Shown here in pieces: positions 35,708 to 44,900 of a stretch of DNA of 64,000 bases (the first letter of the stretch is position 1; the number at the start of each line of letters is the position of its first letter). Where the stretch lies: the NCBI GenBank assembly GCA_944322345.1, contig CALUOO010000005.1, positions 114,156 to 178,155 on the forward strand. The letters are read 5' to 3'. Below the pieces are notes generated by a model, which saw nothing but the letters and a program-made list of their open reading frames with translations, was not told the DNA's origin and made no database searches. This stretch comes from an uncultured Bacteroides sp. (lineage in GTDB: Bacteria > Bacteroidota > Bacteroidia > Bacteroidales > Bacteroidaceae). The position numbers and the translations under genes are program-made.

Positions 35708-37714
35708 ATGGGAAAGACATTAAAACTCATCGAAAATGATCCTTGGTTAAAGCCATATACAGATGCCATTACAGGTCGCCATCAGCATGCGATATGTAAA
35801 GAAGCTGAATTGACAGATAATGGTAAACAAAGTCTTTCTGATTTTGCATCAGGATATCTCTATTTCGGATTACATAAGACACAAGATAGCTGGATCCTCC
35901 GTGAATGGGCTCCTAATGCAACTCATATTTATTTGATAGGGACTTTTAATGGTTGGAAGGAAGAAATACAGTATGAATTAAAGAAATTGGAGAATGGAAT
36001 CTGGAAAATAAACCTTCCATCAGATGCTATTCAGCATAACGATTTGTATAAGTTGAGTATATATTGGGATGGAGGACATGGAGAACGTATTCCGGCATGG
36101 GCAACACGCGTGGTACAGGATAAGAATACGAATATATTCAGTGCTCAGGTGTGGAACCCTGATAAACCGTATCAATTTAAAAAGAAAAAATTTACTCCTA
36201 ATACCGATCCTTTATTGATTTATGAGTGTCATATTGGTATGGCACAGGAGGAGGAAAAAATTGGTACATATAATGAGTTCCGTGAGAAAGTGTTGCCTCG
36301 TATTGTTCGAGAAGGATATAATTGCATTCAGATTATGGCTATACAGGAGCATCCTTATTATGGAAGCTTTGGTTATCATGTATCTAGTTTTTTTGCAGCT
36401 TCATCTCGTTTCGGAACTCCCGATGATTTAAAGAAGCTGATAGACGAAGCTCATCAACACGGAATTGCAGTGATAATGGATATAGTTCATTCACATGCTG
36501 TAAAAAATGAGATTGAAGGTATTGGAAATTTCGCGGGTGATCCTAATCAGTATTTCTATCCAGGTGGACGTCGTGAACATCCTGCATGGGACTCACTGTG
36601 TTTTGATTATGGAAAGAATGAAGTCCTTCATTTTTTATTGTCGAATTGTAAGTTCTGGCTAGAGGAATATAAGTTTGATGGCTTTCGTTTTGATGGAGTC
36701 ACTTCGATGTTGTATTATAGTCATGGATTAGGTGAAGACTTTTGTAATTATGGAGATTATTATAATGGACATCAAGATGATAATGCTATTTGTTATTTGA
36801 CTTTGGCTAATAAACTGATTCATGAGGTGAATCCTCGGGCTGTAACTATAGCAGAGGAAGTTTCTGGAATGCCGGGTTTAGCTGCCAAATTTGAAGATGG
36901 TGGATATGGCTTTGATTATCGTATGGCGATGAATATTCCTGATTATTGGATTAAGATGATAAAGGAAAAAGTTGATGAAGACTGGAAGCCTTCCAATCTG
37001 TTTTGGGAAATCACCAATCGCCGTCAGGATGAAAAGACAATTTCTTATGTAGAAAGTCATGATCAGGCACTGGTAGGGGATAAGACGATAATTTTTCGTT
37101 TAATTGATGCTGATATGTATTGGCATATGCAGAAAGGAGATGAAAATTATGTTGTCAATAGAGGTATTGCTTTGCATAAAATGATTCGTTTGTTAACAGC
37201 TTCTACTATTAATGGCGGATACTTAAACTTTATGGGTAATGAGTTTGGGCATCCCGAATGGATTGATTTTCCTCGTGAGGGGAACGGGTGGTCTTGCAAA
37301 TACGCACGACGTCAATGGAATTTGGTAGATAATAAGAACTTGCTGTATCATTATTTGGGAGATTTTGATAGGGAAATGTTGAAGGTTGTTAAAAGTTTAA
37401 AGCATTTTCAGGCAACTTCTATTCAAGAAATCTGGCATAATGATGAAGATCAAATATTAGTATATTCTCGAGAGACATTACTCTTTGTTTTCAATTTTAA
37501 TCCCAAACAATCATTTACAGATTATGGAATTTTAGTTTCTCCTGGAGCTTATGAGGTGATATTGAATACAGATGATATTATATTTGGAGGAAATGGATTT
37601 ACAGATGATTCTGTAATTCATTTCACTATTCCCGATCCGTTATATTCTAATAAGGAGTGGTTGAAATTATATATCCCTGCACGTACAGCATTTGTTTTAA
37701 AGCGGAAAGAATAA
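35708..37714 (+). CDS. glgB: 1,4-alpha-glucan branching enzyme (eukaryote-like GH13)
   Basis: A 668-aa enzyme that introduces alpha-1,6 branches into glycogen. CBM48-like N-terminal domain (about 50-150, DSWILREWAPNATHIYLIGTFNGW), GH13 barrel with nucleophile D329 in GFRFDGVTSM, acid E383 in IAEEVSGMPG and the transition-state residues in SHDQAL, then the C-terminal beta domain. The sequence resembles the plant/animal branching-enzyme type (GIRLDGFEFW-like spacing, MGNEFGHPEWIDFPREGNGWS) more than the E. coli type, as usual in Bacteroidetes. I use the ATG at 35708; the in-frame TTG at 35702 adds two residues. Confidence 0.94.
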   Translation: MGKTLKLIENDPWLKPYTDAITGRHQHAICKEAELTDNGKQSLSDFASGYLYFGLHKTQDSWILREWAPNATHIYLIGTFNGWKEEIQYELKKLENGIWKINLPSDAIQHNDLYKLSIYWDGGHGERIPAWATRVVQDKNTNIFSAQVWNPDKPYQFKKKKFTPNTDPLLIYECHIGMAQEEEKIGTYNEFREKVLPRIVREGYNCIQIMAIQEHPYYGSFGYHVSSFFAASSRFGTPDDLKKLIDEAHQHGIAVIMDIVHSHAVKNEIEGIGNFAGDPNQYFYPGGRREHPAWDSLCFDYGKNEVLHFLLSNCKFWLEEYKFDGFRFDGVTSMLYYSHGLGEDFCNYGDYYNGHQDDNAICYLTLANKLIHEVNPRAVTIAEEVSGMPGLAAKFEDGGYGFDYRMAMNIPDYWIKMIKEKVDEDWKPSNLFWEITNRRQDEKTISYVESHDQALVGDKTIIFRLIDADMYWHMQKGDENYVVNRGIALHKMIRLLTASTINGGYLNFMGNEFGHPEWIDFPREGNGWSCKYARRQWNLVDNKNLLYHYLGDFDREMLKVVKSLKHFQATSIQEIWHNDEDQILVYSRETLLFVFNFNPKQSFTDYGILVSPGAYEVILNTDDIIFGGNGFTDDSVIHFTIPDPLYSNKEWLKLYIPARTAFVLKRKE

Positions 37715-37782
37715 GTTAGATGGTCGTTCTTGAACTTTTTTAAGGCTATGTATATAGTTAACATGAGCTCGATATGAAACAA

Positions 37783-38621
37783 GAATAGAAAATTGCCCGT
37801 CATTGACAAACTTTACATCAATGGCGGGGCTCTTTTCAAAAAGGAAGTATTATGCTGCGATAGTCGACAAAGAGTTGGCTATAAAGTTACTGAATGAACG
37901 ATGCTGGAGTATTCTATCTGTGTAATATTATTCAGCTCGTCATTGACTGTTGCGATTAAGGCTCTTTTTCTGAGCAAAATCTTGTCAGCAATACTCATTA
38001 GTGAGTTCTTCATATTGTTTTAACTTTAGCGACAAGCTGTATACCATTAAGGGAAAGGTTCTCAAACAGAGTAATATATCCTCCTTGTCTGCACATAGTT
38101 TTCTTTTGATGATCTTCAGAAACTTACCTTGTTTCAACGGTTCCCAATCATTCACGTTTTCTTGGTGAAACATGAAATCTAGGATTTCACCCTTATTATC
38201 ATTGATTATCAGATGTAACTTGAATCCGAAGAATTAGCCCATGGAGCATTTTTACGTTCGATAAGTACTTCAAATGTCTTAAGAATCAGGATTCTTTGGG
38301 TACGACATACACGTAATGGAATGGAGTCGATGAAAGAGATTCCTGACAGGAATTTTCTAATAAAAATAGTCAAGGGAAGCAGTAATTCCTTCTCAAGTTC
38401 AATGAAACGGTTATAGGATACCAAACGTGGAAGAAGGTGATTCAGATGTTTGCACACATACTCCTTGTAGCAATGTTTAAAGCAATAGAAACCGCCGGAG
38501 TGGAACAGGGTAAGTTCAGCATCACTCATTCGATTGGGCTTGTTGCAATGCTTCTGTTTCTTGTCTTCTACTATATATTTTTCTGCTACAACGCAAACTC
38601 CTTGCAAAAATCATTAGTCAT
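37783..38621 (-). pseudogene. Decayed IS982-family transposase
   Basis: Reading the minus strand and allowing frameshifts recovers an almost full transposase. ATG at 38621 (MTNDFCKEFAL, then TAG/frameshift), KHCNKPNRMSDAELTLFHSGGFYCFKHCYKEYVCKHLNHLLPRLVSYNRFIELE, GISFIDSIPLRVCRTQRI, then an in-frame stop before FFGFKLHLIINDNKGEILDF, ADK, and a last shifted part ending KSPAIDVKFVNDGQ. The SDAE-LFHSGGF, SFIDSTPLRVC and FGFKLHL blocks are IS982 family hallmarks. There are several stops and frameshifts, so it is inactive. No clean terminal inverted repeats are seen; the region from 37715 to the start of the relic holds nothing else. Confidence 0.8.
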
Positions 38622-38759
38622 ACATAAATCTGTGAATCTTTAGCCTCTGAGGGCATAGCGGTAATCGTTTAAATGTCAATTATGCACTATAATTTTAATG
38701 TTTATAGCTATGTTGTTAGTTATTAGTAGATTATATTTGATTTTATATTGAATTCATGT

Positions 38760-39411
38760 TAAATACTTTAATGGGTAAATCCACTTCCCGAATATTGGGA
38801 GCTGAGATAGAGTAATTCAAAAATGGATGAACATCGTACTTGACAAGTTGCTGCTTCACCCTTTTATTTATGATGGTTCATGTCCTTGACATCATCATTC
38901 CGGGTGTGTGTCACCGGCTCTCTTCTTGACCTTAAGGAATCTAGAATATCCATCAATGAGAACAGGTATTATGTCTGAAAGCAGATGTCCCTTTTGGTGA
39001 ACTCTGTAAAGTACCGGTTGTTTCTTTCCAGAAGGGTAGCGTAACTATTTCTACCCTCTTCTTCAAGTTCGGAGATATATTTTCGACACACTGCTTGAAA
39101 AGTCGCTTCTTCTTTAGCCGTTGTTGAATTTAAGAGCAATTGCCTTAACTGTTTGCAGTCATAAATGGAAATGTTCTCTATTTTATCAAGAAAAACTTGA
39201 TAAAATAGAGAACATTTCTCAGTTTAGTATTGAGAACAGCGGCATCTGGCCTTTTTACGACTTGACCGTTCTTGAATTGGGATATGGAGTCAATTTTGAT
39301 GTTCGTTACAATGTAGCGCGTTATACTCTTATGGCCAATGGCTATACGTATTTTATGACTTCCGTCTTTTGCAGCTTTTTCTGGAGTGATGGTTAATTTT
39401 AGAGTTGCCAT
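38760..39411 (-). pseudogene. Decayed tyrosine recombinase (integrase), N-terminal part
   Basis: The minus strand from ATG 39411 reads MATLKLTITPEKAAKDGSHKIRIAIGHK, KIDSISQFKNGQVVKRPDAAVLNTKLRN, an arm-type DNA-binding domain of Bacteroides tyrosine recombinases. After a palindromic disruption the frame resumes with LDKIENISIYDCKQLRQLLLNST, KEEATFQAVCRKYISELEEEGRNSYATLLERNNRYFTEFTK, then frameshifts through SRFLKVKKRAGDTH. The catalytic C-terminal domain (R..HxxR..Y) is absent. It lies 163 bp from tRNA-Arg, a classic integration target, and is probably a remnant of an excised or decayed element. Confidence 0.75.
39168..39218. repeat. Perfect 23-bp-arm palindrome inside the recombinase relic
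   Basis: Left arm 39168-39190 and right arm 39196-39218 are exact reverse complements around AAAAA. Read in the coding direction (minus), the left arm is the expected LDKIENIS coding sequence; the right arm is an inverted copy that replaces the expected segment between NTKLRN and LDKIEN. Confidence 0.95.
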
Positions 39412-39574
39412 AATGAATTAAAAATAAAGGGTTCGTTTTTGGTTCGTTTTTTCGCTCAAAAGTGAGGCTGAACCCCCTTTTTTAATTCTTGTAGCAGGAT
39501 AATTAGAAGGGTAAAAACAAAAAAAGAAAGTGTATTTAATTGAAAATCAATAAATAAACTTCCTTCCTTTTCTG

Positions 39575-39648
<74 letters not shown>

Positions 39649-39666
39649 ATCCTTATTTTTGCGTTG

Positions 39667-39697
39667 CAAAAGTAATATATTTTTGTATATTTGCAAA
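39667..39697 (-). promoter_or_regulatory. Promoter of tRNA-Arg
   Basis: On the minus strand: TTTG (39697-39694), 19-bp spacer, TACTTTTG (39674-39667). It is the same arrangement as the other two tRNA promoters here. Confidence 0.8.
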
Positions 39698-39740
39698 ATA
39701 AAAAATAATCTTTTTATATGTTTTGTCGTAATATATAGTT

Positions 39741-41195
39741 CTATAAGCCGACAGGGAGTCTTAGTGAGAGCCAAATAATAAATAGAAGTATCCAAATAGT
39801 CAAGATAATTAAGGAATATTTCCATGTATATTTTAGCAAGAATATATAGGTTATATTTTTATCATATTGACGCATATATGTTAGAACTAAAGGCATATAA
39901 AATAAAAAAGGGGTAATAGCATTTGTCGAACTATCTCCGATGCGAAAGGCACACTGTACTATATCTGGTTCTATCCCTTGTTCATAAAATATAGGAATAA
40001 AAATATATGATATAATTGCCCATTTTGAAGTAGCAGATACCATTATTAAATTAATAATAGAAATTAAAAGGATGAAAACAATGAGATTCATAAATGGATC
40101 ATTAATCGTAAATGAGTAAGCCTTAGAAGTTATGACAAGTAAATATTTGTCAAGAGAGGAGTATTCAAAACAAGCAAACATTTGAGCTGCAAAAAAAACA
40201 ATCACAAAGTATTCTCCTAGCGATCTTGTTAAGTTCATTATTCCAACAACGATATCGCCATCGGATCTATATTTTCCTGAAACAATTCCGTATATTAATC
40301 CTGATATTCCAATTCCTAAAGATATTATAAATAAAATACCGGCGATAAAGGGAGAATGCATTAGGCCTCCATTGACTCCTCTTAAAATACCATATGGGGA
40401 AAAAGTTAGCCATAAAATAAAAGTCATATAAATGGCAAAAGAGGTAATGGCATAAATTAGCGCTCGGCGTTCTTTTCGTGATAAAGAACGATGCTCTTCT
40501 ACTAATACTTCATTTTGGGATTTACTTAATGCAGGGATTAATATGTAGACAGTTATCCAATAAATAACAAATGCAATAACTATAGTAGAAATTGCCATAA
40601 AAAAATAATTGCACAAGGGCTCTGTATTTCCTTGATATCCGATTGTTTCTAATGCTGCTTCTTGAGTTATGTGAGCTAGCAATGGATCCATTGTACTTAA
40701 TACAATATTTGCACTATATCCACAAGCAACTGAAATATAGGATGTTATGATTCCTGTGATGGGAGGAAGCCCTACTTGTTTAAATAATATGGCAGCAATA
40801 GGTAATAGAATAATATATCCACCGTCTCCTATTGCATTTGATAATAATCCTAAAGCAATGATCCATCCAATGACTTTTTGTTTCTTTTGAAGTCCTCCAA
40901 CTTTTAAGCGTATACAAGCTTTAACAAAACCAGAATGTAAGGCTATACCAACTCCAAACATTGCAATAATTGCCATACCTAATGGAGCAAATTCTGTAAA
41001 ATTATTAATTACATTGCGTAACCACCAACGGATTCCTTCTGAACTTAATAAACTTTGTACACGAATATTCTCTCCTGTTGAGGGAATGTTGACTGATAGC
41101 CCATAAATATCACATATCCATGAAACCAAAATAATGATTAGGGTCAATATGATAAACAACGTAGCTGGGTGGTAACTTTTCCATTTATTCTTCAT
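39741..41195 (-). CDS. AbgT family transporter
   Basis: A 484-aa multi-pass membrane protein of the AbgT (p-aminobenzoyl-glutamate / MtrF) family. Diagnostic stretches are NNFTEFAPLGMAIIAMFGVGIALHSGFVKACIR, NAIGDGGYIILLPIAAILFKQVGLPPITGI, the re-entrant-like SVACGYSANIVLSTMDPLLAHITQEAA and the C-terminal QCAFRIGDSSTNAITPFLFYMPLV. E. coli AbgT imports p-aminobenzoyl-glutamate, and Alcanivorax/Neisseria homologues export sulfonamides; the substrate here is unknown. The first 11 bp overlap the end of the response-regulator gene, so it is translated with it and is the likely output or cargo of that signalling system. Confidence 0.88.
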   Translation of the reverse strand: MKNKWKSYHPATLFIILTLIIILVSWICDIYGLSVNIPSTGENIRVQSLLSSEGIRWWLRNVINNFTEFAPLGMAIIAMFGVGIALHSGFVKACIRLKVGGLQKKQKVIGWIIALGLLSNAIGDGGYIILLPIAAILFKQVGLPPITGIITSYISVACGYSANIVLSTMDPLLAHITQEAALETIGYQGNTEPLCNYFFMAISTIVIAFVIYWITVYILIPALSKSQNEVLVEEHRSLSRKERRALIYAITSFAIYMTFILWLTFSPYGILRGVNGGLMHSPFIAGILFIISLGIGISGLIYGIVSGKYRSDGDIVVGIMNLTRSLGEYFVIVFFAAQMFACFEYSSLDKYLLVITSKAYSFTINDPFMNLIVFILLISIINLIMVSATSKWAIISYIFIPIFYEQGIEPDIVQCAFRIGDSSTNAITPFLFYMPLVLTYMRQYDKNITYIFLLKYTWKYSLIILTIWILLFIIWLSLRLPVGL

Positions 41196-41913
41196 CTGCT
41201 TCTAATTTATCGACATCAAGAATGCGAAGTTCTAATGCACGAACTACTAATCTGGTTGCATTGACTCCTATTCGCTCATTACTTGCAAATAATCGTCCAA
41301 TAAGATCATTCTGACGTTTTTCCAATGATTTCACACCAAAAGGCATTCCTTTTAAATTAGCAATCATCTCTTTTGTATATCCCAGTGCTAAATGACGTAG
41401 AAATCGTTCATCATATTCATCAATATCATACCCAATTATAGCTTCCTGACGTTTTATGTCATTTAATACAGTCGCTTTAAAGCGTTCAACAATCTTTTCA
41501 AGAATTGGATAATTAAAAACAAGTTTCTTGCCATCCATAACTGCTTGTACGTCTGTTTTGGTCAATAATTCTCCTGTCTTTAAGATTATTCCGTCTGCAC
41601 CTGCATTCAATACATCTACCCATAGTTTCTCGTTCAATACCTCACCTGTAAAAATTAATACATGGACCCCTTCATATTGTTTCGATATATTTCGGCAAAT
41701 TTCTACTCCTATGGTTGTTGAACCTCCTAACCCCAAATCTAAAAGGACTAAATCGGGTAGATCTATTTTCATTAATTCCCAAAATTCTTTCTCTGTCATA
41801 GCAGTACCTATAATTTCTGCATTCGGAATTTCATGACGGAAAATTTCCTCAGTTCCTTTTAATTCCAATTTTACATCTTCAACAATAATAACTTTAAATT
41901 TCTGTTTTTCCAT
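41185..41913 (-). CDS. Response regulator with LuxR-like C-terminal domain
   Basis: A 242-aa two-component regulator. The receiver domain (about 5-125) has the acidic pair E12-D13, phospho-acceptor D59 in LPDLVLLDLGLGG, the Thr in LIFTGE and Lys in GIILKTGE. The C-terminal region (about 165-235; DERFLRHLALGYTKEMIANLKGMPFGVKSLEKRQNDLIGRLF) resembles a LuxR/GerE helix-turn-helix with a slightly longer turn. It lies 19 bp after the sensor kinase and overlaps the transporter gene, so the three are one operon and partner specificity is likely. Confidence 0.85.
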   Translation of the reverse strand: MEKQKFKVIIVEDVKLELKGTEEIFRHEIPNAEIIGTAMTEKEFWELMKIDLPDLVLLDLGLGGSTTIGVEICRNISKQYEGVHVLIFTGEVLNEKLWVDVLNAGADGIILKTGELLTKTDVQAVMDGKKLVFNYPILEKIVERFKATVLNDIKRQEAIIGYDIDEYDERFLRHLALGYTKEMIANLKGMPFGVKSLEKRQNDLIGRLFASNERIGVNATRLVVRALELRILDVDKLEADEE

Positions 41914-41932
41914 TGTTTCTTATATTTTGTAT

Positions 41933-44900
41933 TTATTTGCATGGAAGAGTAAAATATATAACATATCCTCCGTCTATAACTTTTTCTGCATTTATACGGC
42001 ATCCACGTCTGCCTGCAAATTCATCATGATCCCGAATAATTTGTTTACATAATAAATATTCAGTTCCATGTAATTGCCCATTTTCTCCTATTGTCATATG
42101 GCTTAAATTAGGAGAAAATAGGTTATTTAACTCTTCCTGGTTTCTTTCTCTACGTGTATCAATAAATAGAATACGGATTATATCATGTTCTTTAAAGGCT
42201 TTTAAGTGCAATGTTCCAGATTTATCACATGTTAGTGCTTCATCTATCAAATTCTCAAATAGAAAATTAAGTTGATTTATGTCACCAATTATTTTTTCTT
42301 CTATTGATTCTATTATAAATTTAATTTTTTTATTTTGTTTACTCTTTTTTCTAAAATATTTCTCAGCTGTATCAAAAAGGTTTTTTATAGGGATAAAAGT
42401 TCTCCTGAAGGTTATTTCTTCTAATTGCCTAGAAGCACAAGAACTAAGTATGGAAAAGATTCCTTTATAATATTCTATGAGCTCCAATATTGTATTCATC
42501 GCTTCTAGTTCTTCTTCTCTCGATAAATGTTGTACACTTAAATTGGTGATAATTTGTTTAATCTTATTGGGATAATAAACTGTTTCATGTTTAATCGTAG
42601 AAAGGCAATTATCAAGTACCATATTCTGTACATGTAGCATACCGTCTTCCCATGATGCACGATACGTATCTTCGTTTGCAGATTCAATATCACGAAACTT
42701 GGTAAGTAGTTTAACTATTACATTAAATACTACAATTGCTACATATCGAGCTATTAATTCAAATAGTAATAAATCTGTTTCTTGTTCTGTACCCTCACGT
42801 TGCTCTAGGTATAATGTTCCTACACAAAACTGTTTACCGTGCGTCTCAATAAATAAGGGAATAGCACGGAAGTTGTTAGAGAAAAAAGGCGTTTCAGAAT
42901 CAAAACTTTGTTGTACAATTATAGGCATTTTCTTGCCTGATTTAGAAGCGTATTCTAAACGATTGTTGACTTCGTTGTAAACGGCAATTCCCATATCTTG
43001 TATTGCAAATAATTCGTTAACAGATAAGAAGGATTCGTTTATAATTCGTTGTAATGTATCATTTACAATGTCTTTTTCATTCCGAATGACTTCTTCCTTT
43101 TCGAAAAGATGAAGTGTGGAAGCCATAAATACTTTTTTATTAATTTCAAGAACTTGCTCCAAATTTAATCGGTTTTGTAATCGCTTTCTTATATATAAGA
43201 AATAATAGCAGATTAGTGAAATTATTAATAGCAAGATGCATAAAATAATTCCGATTGTTTTGTTGATATTTGAACGTTCTAATTGTCGGCAATATTCTTC
43301 TAATGTATCATCTTCACCTAGCAATTTGTATAAATTAGTAAAAGCTAGATTGTTATAATCATATGCTTTCAGTTCTTTTAAAGCAAGAAAAGCCACTGCT
43401 GCTTCATTTCTTATATCTAAGATTACGTGATAATCAGATTCAAAAGCTTCATTCCACCATTGAATCTCTGCTGGCATATCATTATCTATTAATTTCATTA
43501 AGTGATTAGAAGTGGCAGGAAATGTATACTTCTTATAATGTTCATTTAATAAGATCATCGCCGAATCTATATATTCTAGTGCCATTGCATATTGACCGTC
43601 CACGTTAGAAAAATAAGCTTCATTAGCAAAATCTGCAGCCTTATTTAATAACTCATTATATATAGTATCTGAATTAAAATCATTTTGTATAGTAGACGGC
43701 ATTGAAGAGAATGTATCAGAACAAGACGCAACAGTAATAGAAAATAAAAATCCAATTATTATATTCAATATTTTTCGTACTCCTAATGGTAAACGAAAGA
43801 AAAAACGACTTCCTACACCTATTTTACTTTCAATGCCAAACGTACATACTTGGAATAAGTCATTGGTTTTCCTATATTTTTCTATGATACCTTTGCAGTT
43901 CATTAGTCCAAATCCACTTCCTTTGTTCTTCATTAAGTATTCAGGATCTTTAGCATCTTTTATTCCAATAATTTTTGAATCATATACTTTTTCACCGATG
44001 ATGCGGGTTATATCTTCTTCAGAAAGTCCTCTTCCAGTGTCTTCAATAGAGATTTCTACATATTGAGAAGTTAATGTTGCATAGATTTTAATCATTCCTC
44101 CGTTTGGGGTATACTTACGTGCATTCTCTGCTAAAGTATTAATCATGAATAAGGTCAATGCACGATCTGCTTTAACTAATGCAGAAGTAGGCTCAATTAT
44201 TAATGTTTGTTCCCGCATTTCAAAGGCTTTCTTCCCTTTTTTTACCAAATTAAATAAATCATTTAATGGAAAAATTTCAAGTGCAAGATTTAAACTTCCT
44301 TGCTTCATTTTAATCCATAGAGTGAGTATGTCGTTATAATCATTGATGGTTGTAACAAGTTCATTTATATACTGTAATTTCTCCTTTTTTATTATCTCAT
44401 TTTCTATATATTTTTTATCTATTAATTTATGAACTTCATTTAGAATGCGATCAATATACGGATTAATTCCATTAACAATGGCTAGACATGCTTTTTTCTC
44501 CAAATTCTCTCTCTTATTTTTAGCTATGTGTTGTTCATAAATAAAACGTCTTTTTTCTAATTGAACCCGTTCATCATTTAATTCTTCCATGATGTGTTCA
44601 TTATCAGTGGCCCAATCAACATAAGGTTCTAATACATGTATCCACGCTTTTTCATCTCTATTTAAATGGCATAAAGGGAATAACTTTGTGTCCGTTGCTG
44701 TTGGAGTTTTCAATACAACTTTTCCTTTCCCAAATAAACGATCAATACCTTGTTGTATTAAAGTTATATTCATAGGTATTGAGGAGGTAATATCTCGGCA
44801 AAGTGCTAAAAGTTGTTGCAAGTTCTCTAGATCTATTTGATATTTGATTTTTGATCGTTTGCTCAGAAAACACCAAAAAATTGTGACAAGTACTAATCCT

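Noticed and set aside
37795-37840. Strong hairpin GCCCGTCATTGA / TCAATGGCGGGGC as the glgB terminator
   Set aside because: It falls inside the 3' coding part of the IS982 relic (PAIDVKFVNDGQ), about 80 bp after glgB; it may act as a terminator by chance but belongs to the IS.
39121-39396. 91-codon plus-strand frame reading YQEKLDKIENIS
   Set aside because: This is the inverted copy inside the palindrome of the dead recombinase, read from the other strand, not a gene.
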